In this document: positions 44,367-53,149 of the stretch, piece after piece | Position numbering within the stretch: the first letter of the stretch is position 1 | How the letters are laid out: each line of letters begins with the position of its first letter | Made by a program: the position numbers and the translations under genes | The notes under the pieces: generated by a model | Told to the model about the DNA's origin: nothing | The model's input: the letters and a program-made list of their open reading frames with translations, nothing else | Databases searched by the model: none | Assembly (NCBI RefSeq): GCF_000764535.1 | Contig: NZ_CP009571.1 | Location: 248,001-312,000, forward strand | Source of the DNA: Sphingomonas taxi | GTDB lineage: Bacteria; Pseudomonadota; Alphaproteobacteria; Sphingomonadales; Sphingomonadaceae | DNA: 64,000 bases | Direction: 5' to 3'

Positions 44367-44604
44367 CGTTCGTCACCCTCGCACTTTGACGTGATAGCTG
44401 TCGCGCGACACTGCTCTTGTCCAAAGCCGGCAGGGCAGGGGCCGCTTGGATGCCGGCGTCGTACACTGCTCATCCGCAATTGTTCGTTGCGCAGCCATCA
44501 ACCAATTTTGCCGCTCACGATTGTCCTACCCTATTGGCGAACACCGTAACGTCGCAGCAGGAGTTGAGCGCTCCGCACTTTCGCCGCTGCGCTCAATCGC
44601 TCCG

Positions 44605-44952
44605 TCAGCGGTAACGCGACAACCAGGTTATGCGCCGCCTGGTTTGCCTCGCCAGGCATCCGGGATGGTTCAATCTCTCGATCGTGCCCGCTCCGGGGGA
44701 GTTGTCGAGCGGGCAGGCCCGATCACGCTGTGCGATCCACGCGCGCTGCGACGCGCGCAATGCCGCCTGACGGGATGCGGGTAGTCGTTTCATGGTCTTC
44801 GCATAGGTAACGTTGAGCGTCGCATCGGCACGCTCGAAATCCGCGACGAAGCATGCCGCCATGTCCGTCGTCACGCCGCGTGCCGCTTCGCCGGTGTTGA
44901 GGCAACGGTCGAGTTCACCGGATGCGACAAGCGCGAAGGCGAGTAAGAGCAT
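44605..44952 (-). CDS. Small LprI-type (lysozyme inhibitor-like) secreted protein
   Basis: 115 residues. A short hydrophobic start (MLLLAFALVASGELDRC) then paired cysteines and the LprI/DUF1311 pattern ADATLNVTYAKTMKRL, (A)LRASQRAWIAQRDRAC. Family members are small periplasmic or lipoprotein-like, 100-130 residues, with four cysteines; this one fits, although the tail after residue 90 looks atypical. AAGGA lies seven bases before the ATG. Inhibition of lysozyme is a family annotation, not demonstrated here. Confidence 0.75.
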   Translation of the reverse strand: MLLLAFALVASGELDRCLNTGEAARGVTTDMAACFVADFERADATLNVTYAKTMKRLPASRQAALRASQRAWIAQRDRACPLDNSPGAGTIERLNHPGCLARQTRRRITWLSRYR

Positions 44953-44964
44953 CGCAAATTCCTT

Positions 44965-45855
44965 CTATTGGTTGGCGGCGCCGAACATCGTGCGCCACTG
45001 CGGAACATACTGGCGGAGCTGCACGGTCGAGACGTGATAAGGATTGCCGTCATCCGGTGACTTGCCGGGTGGAAGTCCACCGTCGAACAGCAGGATGTGG
45101 TCTCTTGGTATACGCAGAGCGTCATAGGCGTTCGCGATCAGTCGCGTCGTATTCTCGCGAATGTGTCGCTCTGCCCACCAGCGTGCGGGCGGCGTTGCCG
45201 AGGCAGCGAAGAGCCACGGCGCGGGACGCTGATCCGGTCGGGTGACGTCCCAGGGACTCGAGAACAGCACGACCCGGCTGACGGGATATCGCTGCGCCAT
45301 GAAGGCGGCCATGCCGGCGCCCTGCGACAGCCCTGACAGGATAATCCGCGGCCAGGCCGGACGGCCCTCCGCGTCTAAATATTCACTCCATCCCGCGTCG
45401 GGATGGGTCCTTTGCAAATAGCGGAGCAGATCGCCCAGACGATTCGCGATGGCCTCCGGTGCGGGTGTCGCGACCGGCGGTCCGTCGCCCCCAAATGCAC
45501 GACTTCCCCGGAAACGGGCCGAGCAGGCCGGGGGTCGTGAAGGGCACACCTGGGCAACGGCGGGCATGTCGTTGTAGGTCAGGAACACGACGCGATAACC
45601 TTGGCTCGCGATCGTATCGAGGAGCAGGCGCGGCGCTGTTTCCGAACGGCCGCTGGTGCCGGGCATGAACACGACGAGCGGCGCGTTGCGCGATGGCGCG
45701 CCCGCGTAGACGAGGTTGGGATCGTCATATTGTCGCACCTGCGGGTTGGCCGCCGACGGACGGACCAGTTCCTGCGCCGAGACGCCGGACAGTGATAAGG
45801 CGGCGGCGGCTAACGCGGCGCCGAACTGCTTACAAGCCGTCTTCAGCATTCGCAT
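44965..45855 (-). CDS. Exported alpha/beta hydrolase (BPSS1187-like)
   Basis: 296 residues with signal peptide (AALAAAALSLSGVSAQ). Hydrolase pattern: VVFMPGTSGRSETAPR (oxyanion region), nucleophile elbow GLSQGAGMA (Ser near 180), acid in LLFDGGLPPG, and His in NPYHVSTVQLRQY. Resembles the poorly characterised BPSS1187-type family. The upstream GGAG serves either of two close ATGs (45855, 45849). It is 12 bases from the LprI-type gene and divergent from nothing; probably co-transcribed. Confidence 0.8.
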   Translation of the reverse strand: MRMLKTACKQFGAALAAAALSLSGVSAQELVRPSAANPQVRQYDDPNLVYAGAPSRNAPLVVFMPGTSGRSETAPRLLLDTIASQGYRVVFLTYNDMPAVAQVCPSRPPACSARFRGSRAFGGDGPPVATPAPEAIANRLGDLLRYLQRTHPDAGWSEYLDAEGRPAWPRIILSGLSQGAGMAAFMAQRYPVSRVVLFSSPWDVTRPDQRPAPWLFAASATPPARWWAERHIRENTTRLIANAYDALRIPRDHILLFDGGLPPGKSPDDGNPYHVSTVQLRQYVPQWRTMFGAANQ

Positions 45856-45886
45856 CTACTCCATCATCCACGGCTCGACCGGTCGA

Positions 45887-47041
45887 TCACAGCGCGATCT
45901 CGTTCGCCGCGATCTTGCGGTCCCGCTCGGCAAGTTCGTGGGCACTGGCGGGAAAGATGACTGCCATGCCCTCGGTCGCTGCCCGGGTTTGGACCTCTTC
46001 AACGAACGGACGCAGTCCGTCTTCGTACGCACGGAAGGCTGCGGCATGGTCGTCTGCGTGTTGCGCCAGCGCATCTGCGAGCCTGGCGGCACCGATGATC
46101 GCCATTGATCCGCCCATGCCCGCTATAGGGGACACGCAATAGCCCGCGTCGCCGACCAGCGCGGCGCGACCCTTCGACCAGTTCGGCATCCTGATCTGCG
46201 TCGCGCGGTCGAAATAGAAGTCTTCCTCGTCATCGACATGCGAGAGCATCTGCGGCACCTTCCATCCGAGCCCGTCGAAATGCTCGTGCACCAGACGTCG
46301 CAGCCGTGCCCGGTCGCGATAGTCGTACGCGATCTCGCTGTCGGCTCGGAACGCCAAGCAGATGTCGGTCCGATCGTCGTAGCCGTTCAGCATGGCAGTG
46401 CGACCAGGCACACTGAACACCTCCGACGTGTCGGGGGGTAGCAGCCCGGTTTCCCGCACCACCTTGAGGTAGAAATAGCCGCCCATGAAGTAGGATGCGG
46501 CATCACCGTCATCGAATACGAGATTCCGGGTGTTCGAGCGGTTGCCATCGCAACCGAAGACCAGCGTTGCATCGTGCCGACTACCGTCGTTCAGGGTCGC
46601 GGACATTTGATCTGCATGTTCCTGCAGTCGAACGATCGAACGATCGTAGATTATGTCGACGGAACCATCCACTGCGTCCAGCAACAGATCGAGGAGGTCG
46701 TCGCGATGGATCTCGAAGTCGTGCGTCCTGTCTTTCGGCGCCGTGTGATCGATGGCACCCAGCGTCTCGTTATCGGCGCCCCGGAAGGTGAAGGCGCGGG
46801 GCGGCAGCCTCTTGGCCCAAGCCCGATCAAGCAGGCCCATCCGCTCAAGGATTCCGACCGTTTCGCCTTTTATGTCGACCGGAGTGCCGCCGCGACGAAC
46901 TCCTGCCGCCGTCTCAACGATCGTAACGCGATAGCCCAGTCCCTTCAGCCAGAATGCGGTGGCAAGACCGGCAAAGTTAGCGCCGCTGACAAGCGCTGTC
47001 CGAAGTTCCGTCTGCGTCATCGTAGTTGACTGAACGTCCAT
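45887..47041 (-). CDS. FAD-dependent monooxygenase (PHBH-like aromatic hydroxylase)
   Basis: 384 residues. FAD motif ALVSGANFAGLATAFWL (GxGxxG variant), the middle DG motif FGCDGNRSNTR, and the second FAD signature GRAALVGDAGYCVSPIAGMGGSMAI. Overall layout is that of group A flavin monooxygenases (PgaE/TetX/aromatic hydroxylase type), which use NAD(P)H and O2. GAGGG precedes the ATG by five bases. Divergent from a TetR regulator, the usual pairing for drug- or phenol-responsive monooxygenases; likely TetR-controlled. Confidence 0.9.
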   Translation of the reverse strand: MDVQSTTMTQTELRTALVSGANFAGLATAFWLKGLGYRVTIVETAAGVRRGGTPVDIKGETVGILERMGLLDRAWAKRLPPRAFTFRGADNETLGAIDHTAPKDRTHDFEIHRDDLLDLLLDAVDGSVDIIYDRSIVRLQEHADQMSATLNDGSRHDATLVFGCDGNRSNTRNLVFDDGDAASYFMGGYFYLKVVRETGLLPPDTSEVFSVPGRTAMLNGYDDRTDICLAFRADSEIAYDYRDRARLRRLVHEHFDGLGWKVPQMLSHVDDEEDFYFDRATQIRMPNWSKGRAALVGDAGYCVSPIAGMGGSMAIIGAARLADALAQHADDHAAAFRAYEDGLRPFVEEVQTRAATEGMAVIFPASAHELAERDRKIAANEIAL

Positions 47042-47129
47042 TGGTCCCTCTACCATCACCAACTATCCAATCGATATGCAGTCCATTTGTGTACCGAGTA
47101 TAGAATGCGGGATTGAGACGATCGTTCCA

Positions 47130-47759
47130 ATGGTGGACAGACGGACACGCAAGCGACTGGCAACACGGCGGGCAATCTCCGACGCCGCGACGCGATTGAT
47201 ATTCGACAAGGGCTTCGACAACGTCACGATCGACGAGATCGCCCATGCCGCCGACGTGGGTCGCATGACGGTGTTCAACCACTTTTCGCGCAAGGAGGAC
47301 CTGTTCCTCGATCGCGAGCAGGAAATCCACGACCTCGCCTTCGATGCTGTACGCACCCGGAGCGGCGGCACGTCTCCGATCGAGGCGCTGCGGCTCCTGG
47401 CGCATCGTCTTATCGAACAGCCGGACCCGCCGTTTCCGTTATTCGATGGGACCGAGCGATTTGTCGAAACGGTGCTTAACAGCGAGGCTTTGAAGGCACG
47501 AGCCCGGCAGATGCGCGATGATTTCGTCCGTGCCTTGGCGGTGATCCTGGCGGAAGTCGCTGGCCGCCCCGAACAGGAGTCCGATGCGGCGTTCGCCGCG
47601 GCGCTTCTGGCAGCTGCCTGGGCCAGCGCATTCCTCCAAGCGCATGCGCTGCTACTCAGGAGCCACGACGTCGCGGCCGCCAAGCGCCTGTTCCTCGATC
47701 TTGTCGATCGCGGTACGATCGGAACGAAGGCAGCGCTCTCCGGCACGGCCTATTGCTGA
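47130..47759 (+). CDS. TetR-family repressor
   Basis: 209 residues. N-terminal HTH (AISDAATRLIFDKGFDNVTIDEIAHAADVGRMTVFNHF, residues 16-53) with the YF-like VFNHFxxKEDL end, followed by an all-helical ligand domain. Start at the ATG where the HTH frame begins. Divergent from the monooxygenase gene across about 90 bases, so it probably represses that gene and itself. The C-terminal pocket has no signature to name the inducer. Confidence 0.9.
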   Translation: MVDRRTRKRLATRRAISDAATRLIFDKGFDNVTIDEIAHAADVGRMTVFNHFSRKEDLFLDREQEIHDLAFDAVRTRSGGTSPIEALRLLAHRLIEQPDPPFPLFDGTERFVETVLNSEALKARARQMRDDFVRALAVILAEVAGRPEQESDAAFAAALLAAAWASAFLQAHALLLRSHDVAAAKRLFLDLVDRGTIGTKAALSGTAYC

Positions 47760-47794
47760 AGATAGCCAGCTACGAGGAAAACAGGGGGCGAGCG

Positions 47795-48712
47795 TCAAGC
47801 CGGTGCCGCTCCCTCCTGACTTGGGCAGCGTCGGGTCAGACGAAGTGCTGGTCGCCGGTCCGCGATCGGTGGGGTGCCGAACATCTCCTTATACTCCCGG
47901 CTGAACTGGGAACTGCTCGCGTAGCCTGAGGCAAAAGCCGTGCCGGTCACATCGGCCTCTCCGGAGACGATCATGCGTCTGGCCTCGAGCAGGCGGATGT
48001 AGCGTTGGTAGGCGAGCGGACTGCTCCCGGTCGCCGCCTTGAAGTGACGGTGGAACGAGGTGCCGCTCATTCCGGCCGCGTCCGCGAGATCGGCGACCCG
48101 CATCGGCTCGCGGGCATTCTGTCGGATCCAGGCGATCGCTTGTCTGATCCGGGCTGCACGAGTGCCCTTCTGGACGGTCTGACGAAGCGTGTCGCCCATC
48201 GGCCCCTGAAGCAGACGATAGCAGAGCTCGCGTTCGGCTTGGCCAGCCAGCGTCGGGATGTCATCGGGACGTTGTAGCAGGCGGACGAGGCGATCGACGG
48301 CGTCCATCACATCTTCGTTCAGCGGCGCGGTCACGAACGTCGGCGCGGTGGGCGTCTCTTCGACCGATGCATCGCCCATCAGCGTGGCGACCACATCCGC
48401 ATCGAGGCTGAGCTCCAGCCCTATGTACGGCGCCTCGTGCGTCGCCTCGATCACCTGGGTCGAGAAAGGCAGTCCGACCGCGGATATCGCGCAATCGCCG
48501 GCTCCGAACTCGAGATCCCTGCCACCGATCAGCAACCGTTTTCGGCCTTGTAGAAGAAGGTAGAACTTCGGTTCGAACAGCGCCAGTCTCGCGTCCGTCG
48601 GCATCCGGCTCGACCAGATCATCACGTGCGGGATCGCCGTTCTGATCGGCACGCCTGGCAGCGAACGATCCGCAAGGCGCATCAGCGCGGCCACGGTCTC
48701 CTGGCGTATCAT
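47795..48712 (-). CDS. AraC-family regulator
   Basis: 305 residues. N-terminal AraC_N cupin-type domain (KFYLLLQGRKRLLIGGRDLEFGAGD, residues ~50-75) and two C-terminal HTH motifs (MRVADLADAAGMSGTSFHRHFK and VTGTAFASGYASSSQFSREYKEMFG). Homologues with this N-terminal domain often control hydrolase and dehalogenase operons. It is divergent from the NTF2–dehalogenase–CPBP unit and may activate it. The 120-base gap between them holds no clear direct repeats that I could see. Confidence 0.9.
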   Translation of the reverse strand: MIRQETVAALMRLADRSLPGVPIRTAIPHVMIWSSRMPTDARLALFEPKFYLLLQGRKRLLIGGRDLEFGAGDCAISAVGLPFSTQVIEATHEAPYIGLELSLDADVVATLMGDASVEETPTAPTFVTAPLNEDVMDAVDRLVRLLQRPDDIPTLAGQAERELCYRLLQGPMGDTLRQTVQKGTRAARIRQAIAWIRQNAREPMRVADLADAAGMSGTSFHRHFKAATGSSPLAYQRYIRLLEARRMIVSGEADVTGTAFASGYASSSQFSREYKEMFGTPPIADRRPALRLTRRCPSQEGAAPA

Positions 48713-48835
48713 GGCCTGCCGGTCGGCGGCGGAGCGGACGTGAAGCTGGCAGGATCGGGCACGTCATTGGCAGGATTGCACATGGCTCGGCTCCGGTTTC
48801 GACTATCTTTCTCGCGTGTAATTGGGAGAATGTCG

Positions 48836-49303
48836 ATGCCGAACTCAGACCGCCTGATCGCCCGCCTCGTGGACGAGGCCGCCATCCGCGACGCTACTGC
48901 CCGCTTTGCGGATGCTGGAACGTTTGGCGACTATGATGCCTTTCGCGACCTGTGGGCAGAGGATGGGGTCTGGGCCATCGGCAAGCCCTTCGAGGCACGC
49001 GCCGAAGGACCGGACGACATCGTCGCGATGTTCAAGAAGCTGAAGGAGCCGAAAGAGTTCTTCGTCCAGTTCGCGTTCCAGGGACCGATCGTGATCGACG
49101 GTGACATTGCGCGGGCTCGAACCCTGGTCCACGAGGAAGGACGAGGCCCCGGAGACACCGGCTTCCGCTGTCACAGCGTAACGAACGATCTGCTGCGCCG
49201 GACTGGCGATCGTTGGCTGTTCGTGCGCCGTGACTTCCAATATATCTGGCTCGACACCGCGAATTTCGCCGGCGACGTCTTCGAGGTCTCGCCAGCAGTA
49301 TAG
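48836..49303 (+). CDS. SnoaL/NTF2-like domain protein
   Basis: 155 residues. Seen: the alpha-helical start (LIARLVDEAAIRDATARFADAGTFGDYDAF), FRDLWAEDGVWAIG, and later beta-strands HSVTNDLLRRTGDRWLFVRRDF, the layout of SnoaL-like/SgcJ nuclear-transport-factor-2 proteins. Such proteins include hydratases, isomerases and dehalogenase helpers; the catalytic residues are not diagnostic. The ATG has GGAG seven bases upstream. First gene of a unit with the dehalogenase-like and CPBP genes. Confidence 0.85.
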   Translation: MPNSDRLIARLVDEAAIRDATARFADAGTFGDYDAFRDLWAEDGVWAIGKPFEARAEGPDDIVAMFKKLKEPKEFFVQFAFQGPIVIDGDIARARTLVHEEGRGPGDTGFRCHSVTNDLLRRTGDRWLFVRRDFQYIWLDTANFAGDVFEVSPAV

Positions 49304-49339
49304 ATGTGAGCGAACACTCGCTTCGAAGGAGCTTTCGGC

Positions 49340-50226
49340 GTGAGGGAAGATGATCCGGTCTGGCTCGATCGACGGCTGTTTCCCTATGACAGTCGTTTCG
49401 TCGACGTTGGCGGCCATCGTCTTCACTACATCGACGAAGGGTCGGGCCCGGTGTGCTGTTCCTGCACGGCAATCCGACTTGGTCGTTCCTATACCGGCAC
49501 ATCGTTCGGCGACTGTCGCCGCATTTTCGGTGTATCGCGGTCGATTATCCCGGCTTCGGCCTCAGTGTCGCGAGGCGTGGCTACGGCTTCACGCCTCGCG
49601 AACATTCGATGGCGATCGAGGGGTTCGTCGACGCGCTCGATCTTTCCCTGATGTCGATCATGGTTCAGGACTGGGGCGGCCCGATCGGATTGGGTTTTGC
49701 GGCGCGCCAGCCCGACCGCGTGCAATCGCTGATCATCGGCAATTCGTTCGCCTGGCCCGCGACGCCGGGGATGAAGGGGTTCTCCTACATCTTCGGCAAC
49801 CCGTTCGCGCGTTACCTGATCCGGCGGACCAACGTCCTCGCACGCTGGCTGATCCCCGCAGGGATCAGCAGGACGTTGTCGGCGGCGGAACTCGCGGCGT
49901 GTCTCGGACCTTTCCCAACCCCTGCGTCGCGTCTGCCGACATGGATCTTCGCCCGCCACATTCGGGCGAGCGCGCCCTATCTGGCCGAGGTCGAAAGGGG
50001 CCTGAATAGGCTAAGCGACAAACCGGCGCTGATCCTTTGGGGCAGCGCCGACGGCGCGTTCCAGGCGGCGGATCGCGACCGCTTCGCGAGCCTGTTTGCC
50101 GACCGTCGCATCGTCGATCTCTTCGACGCCAAGCACTTCATCCAGGAGGACGCCGCGCCGGAAATCGCCGCGGCGATCCTCGATTGGCGTTCGCGCCTCA
50201 TCGTGTCCGAGGAGGCGGTCCGGTGA
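49340..50226 (+). pseudogene. Haloalkane-dehalogenase-like alpha/beta hydrolase, frameshifted
   Basis: Near-complete gene, 295 residues if repaired. First frame from a GTG with AAGGAG: DPVWLDRRLFPYDSRFVDVGG, HYIDEGSGP. Then the frame breaks at about 49452 and continues as LFLHGNPTWSFLYRH, nucleophile Asp in VQDWGGPIG, and His in DAKHFIQEDAAPEIA. HGNPTW and QDWGGP are the haloalkane-dehalogenase signatures. The break looks like one lost C in CCGGTGCTGCTG. Either a real mutation or a sequencing error; a reading-frame repair would make a plausible active enzyme. Its end overlaps the CPBP gene by four bases. Confidence 0.82.
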
Positions 50227-50945
50227 ACATTCCGCTCACCCTGGCGCTTCACCTCGGCATCGTGCTCATCGGCGTGATCGTCCTGCGGCTCGCGGGGGTA
50301 CGGACGCGCCGCGAGCCATTACTCGCCGGGTTCGGCGTCGTGATCCTGTACTGGATCGTTTCTCCCCTCGGGCTCCGGCTTCAGGAGGCCGTCCCGATCT
50401 CTGCCGGGTTGCACTGGAACTGGCTCGGCAAGGTCTTTGCTTTGGCCGTCGCCCTATTCGTCTGGCGGCGATCGGGGCTGTCGCGCGACGACATCGGGCT
50501 GACGATGCGGCAGCAGGCGGGATCGCTGCTGCCGGCAGGTATCGTCGTCGTGCTGATCTGCGCCTTCGCGTGGACCTACGGGGCAATCAGGTCCGACGGG
50601 AGCAGTCTCTCGCCGGAACGACTGCTGTTCCAAGCCATCATGCCGGGGCTCGACGAGGAATTGGTCTTTCGCGGCCTGCTGTTCGCGTTCTTGATTCGCG
50701 CGTTCGGAAACGGCGGAGAGATGACACGGGCGTCGCTTTGGTGGGCAGGAACGGCGGTCACCTTCCTCTTCGCAGCCGGGCACGGACTGTTCGTTGTGGA
50801 AGGGGCGATCCAGGTGGACTGGCACGCACTCGTCGAAAGCGGCACGATCGGCGCGGGGCTGCTGTGGCTGCGTGTGAGGACCGGCTCACTGGTGATGCCG
50901 GTCCTCGCCCACAACCTCTCCAATTTCGGAGACTCGTTTTTCTAG
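50223..50945 (+). CDS. CPBP-family intramembrane metalloprotease
   Basis: 240 residues, about seven membrane helices. CPBP signature: DEELVFRGLLFAFLIRA (EExxxR), FLFAAGHGLF, and MPVLAHNLSNFGDS (HxxxN/D). Family members include type II CAAX prenyl proteases and bacteriocin-immunity proteins. The GTG start overlaps the dehalogenase stop in GTGA, so it is translationally coupled. Its role beside a dehalogenase is unclear. Confidence 0.87.
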   Translation: MNIPLTLALHLGIVLIGVIVLRLAGVRTRREPLLAGFGVVILYWIVSPLGLRLQEAVPISAGLHWNWLGKVFALAVALFVWRRSGLSRDDIGLTMRQQAGSLLPAGIVVVLICAFAWTYGAIRSDGSSLSPERLLFQAIMPGLDEELVFRGLLFAFLIRAFGNGGEMTRASLWWAGTAVTFLFAAGHGLFVVEGAIQVDWHALVESGTIGAGLLWLRVRTGSLVMPVLAHNLSNFGDSFF

Positions 50946-50994
50946 CGGCTGTCTGCTGGACACGCGATCTGTCCGCGTGTCGGTCCAATGCCGG

Positions 50995-51363
50995 TTAGGC
51001 GACGCAAATGCCGGGCACTTCTATCTTGCGGAACAGGTGCGGGCTGACCGCGGCTTCGTCCGGGTAATCTGCCAGGCGCGCCTGAAATGCGGGACTGGCG
51101 AACGCCGCGCGAAAGTGGCCGACCGACTGCCAGACGGCGTAGTTCAGGAAAACGCCGCTTCCAGCAATGCCGCGGTGAAGCTGGGTCGAGATGAAACCCG
51201 GCTGTGCCTTCATGTGTCCGGCATCGCTCGACCACGCCGCCAGCAAAGCGTCGGCGAGACTCGGCGGAACCACGAAGGTGTTGATGAGGACCACGGCCTC
51301 GTCCTCGGACTTCAGTTGATCGGTCAGCGTGACGGCCTGATCCATCTCTACTAGTTTGGGCAT
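50995..51363 (-). CDS. Antibiotic biosynthesis monooxygenase (ABM) domain protein
   Basis: 122 residues. The ABM ferredoxin-like fold: AVVLINTFVVPPSLADALLAAW, MKAQPGFISTQLHRGI, FLNYAVWQSVGHFRAAF. Such small dimers often act on quinones or haem-like substrates. No cofactor motif. It follows the formamidase-like gene by only four bases, so they may be one transcript. Confidence 0.82.
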   Translation of the reverse strand: MPKLVEMDQAVTLTDQLKSEDEAVVLINTFVVPPSLADALLAAWSSDAGHMKAQPGFISTQLHRGIAGSGVFLNYAVWQSVGHFRAAFASPAFQARLADYPDEAAVSPHLFRKIEVPGICVA

Positions 51364-51367
51364 TAGT

Positions 51368-52468
51368 TTACTCCACGAAGGTATTGCACGGTGGTTTCAG
51401 GGACCGATAGCGGTCCAGGACATTGAGAATGCTGCGCCACATCATGTCGCCCTGCTCCCAAGGCGTGGCATGTGAGCCGGAACACCGCCAGCCTTCAACA
51501 ACATCGAACACAGTCGCATCGATGATATGACGCGCGAGCTTCTCACGTTGATTCATCGGCACCAGCTGATCGTCCGGACTCTGCTCGAGCAGGATTGTGG
51601 CAAGGCCGCCTAAACGACGCAGGCGGCTAGCTGTCGTACCCAACTCGAACCGAGCGGGACTGCCGGCCGCCCACACTTGTTCATCGGCCCCGAACGCAAT
51701 GGTCAACAGGTCTCGGTACTCGGCCTCGAGATGCGCATGCGACGGGTCGAGGTGATGCACCAGGCCGGGCAGGTCGTATAGGCCGTTGACGCCGACTACG
51801 GCGGCCGGCGTCGGCGGTGCACATACGTCCAACAGCCCGAACTCGGCAGGCTCCGTCAGCACCGCTTGGAAAGCCAGGCAGGCGCCGCAACTATGGCCCG
51901 ACAGGACGTATGATCCGTCGGACAGACCGAGAGATCGCAGCATCTCGAAGGCGCGAAGCACGTCGTCGAGATGCTGGGGGTGGACCGCTTCGCGGGCTGG
52001 ATCCGAGTGACCGTCCACGCGCGGATCGTAGGAATCGCTCGGCGCGCTTGGGAACGGGGAGATGGTATAGTCGATCGAGGCGACCACCTTGAGCGGTGTA
52101 TCGTCAGGCGTGGCGAACGCGCAGGCAACCGTCGGTTCGATCGACGCGGCCGTCACGTCGGGACTGCGCCAGGCGCCGCCGTGGATGTGCACGAGAGCGA
52201 CCGGACAGCCCGAGTTCGTACCGAGGCAAGGTAGTTCACACACCGGCATACTAACCAGCGCCTCGGTTTCGTCCGTCTGGGGCAGGTATAGGCTGAGTGT
52301 CTGCAGTCGATTGCCATCGGCCCGGTAGGAAAGGTCGGTGGCGCAAATGACCGGGACGGGGTCGGGAAGCGCAGGGCTGATGACACACTTGCGTCGCCAC
52401 TTCCCCGGCTGCTGATGACCATGATCCATGATATGCAGTTGGTTATCGCTGGCATTGATCACATCCAT
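51368..52468 (-). CDS. Kynurenine-formamidase-like alpha/beta hydrolase
   Basis: 366 residues. Oxyanion motif HIHGGAW, nucleophile elbow GHSCGACLAFQA (Ser near residue 198), and acid/His region ending in LLEQSPDDQLVP and GSHATPWEQ. The GHSCGA elbow (instead of GHSAGG) and VGVNGLYDLPGLVHH with AFGADEQVWAAGSPARF recall fungal kynurenine formamidases (BNA7-type) more than bacterial KynB, which is unrelated. No tryptophan pathway genes are near. Cytoplasmic, no signal. The start has only a weak ribosome site. Confidence 0.7.
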   Translation of the reverse strand: MDVINASDNQLHIMDHGHQQPGKWRRKCVISPALPDPVPVICATDLSYRADGNRLQTLSLYLPQTDETEALVSMPVCELPCLGTNSGCPVALVHIHGGAWRSPDVTAASIEPTVACAFATPDDTPLKVVASIDYTISPFPSAPSDSYDPRVDGHSDPAREAVHPQHLDDVLRAFEMLRSLGLSDGSYVLSGHSCGACLAFQAVLTEPAEFGLLDVCAPPTPAAVVGVNGLYDLPGLVHHLDPSHAHLEAEYRDLLTIAFGADEQVWAAGSPARFELGTTASRLRRLGGLATILLEQSPDDQLVPMNQREKLARHIIDATVFDVVEGWRCSGSHATPWEQGDMMWRSILNVLDRYRSLKPPCNTFVE

Positions 52469-52660
52469 GATCCTGCCAATGACTTGCCTGATCCTGCCGT
52501 TGATGCCGCGATCGCTACGCTCGTTCGCCAGTGCTTCGACAACGGATCACCGCCTTGCTGGTGACGCCGGCAAGGTCGCGCGTCCGCGGGTGCAGCGTTA
52601 CCGTTAGTCGCCACGGTCCGGCCCCGACCGTCCGCCGTCATGCCCGCAGGTCGAGGAAGC

Positions 52661-53145
52661 TCACGCTTGTTCTCCGGTTGCAGGAATGACTCGAACTGTC
52701 GAAATCGTACCGCCATCGACGGCGACGATCTCGACGGCGAAGTTGTCGAAGGCGACGTGTTCTCCTGCCCGGGGCAGTCGCCGCGTCCGTTCGATGACCA
52801 GCCCCGCGATCGTCTTGAATCCGCGATCGGGCGCGATGGCGAGGCCGAACTCCTCGATGAGGTCGTCGACCGGCTGGGCGCCGGGCATGACGATGCTGCC
52901 GTCGGATTCGTGACGGAAGCCCTGTATCTCGCAGTTGGCGGCTGCGGGATCGGCCGACGGGATGTCCCCGGCGATCGCTTCCAGCACGTCGGCGAAGGTG
53001 ACGATCCCCAGCATCGAGCCGAACTCGTCGGCGACCACCGCAACGCCGGCAGCATCCGCCTTCAGCGACGCGAGGGCGCCGAGGACGCTGGCGCGTTCGG
53101 CGACATAGTGGACCGGGGAGGCGAGCGCGAGCAGGTCGACGATTT
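52661..53145 (-). pseudogene. CorC/HlyC-type CBS transporter, C-terminal fragment
   Basis: Reads IVDLLALASPVHYVAE, ADEFGSMLGIVTFADVLEAIAGDI (end of the CBS pair), then the CorC_HlyC domain PVDDLIEEFGLAIA and FKTIAGLVIERTRRLPRAGE. The N-terminal DUF21/transmembrane half and start codon are missing; the frame is cut by TAA near 53143. Normal size is about 430 residues. The break coincides with the beginning of an unrelated gene on the other strand. Confidence 0.8.
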
Positions 53146-53149
53146 AGTA

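Noticed and set aside
52640..53149. Plus-strand frame continuous with the fragment at 53150
   Set aside because: The first 510 bases are antisense to the CorC fragment and low-quality protein; only the part after 53150 looks real.
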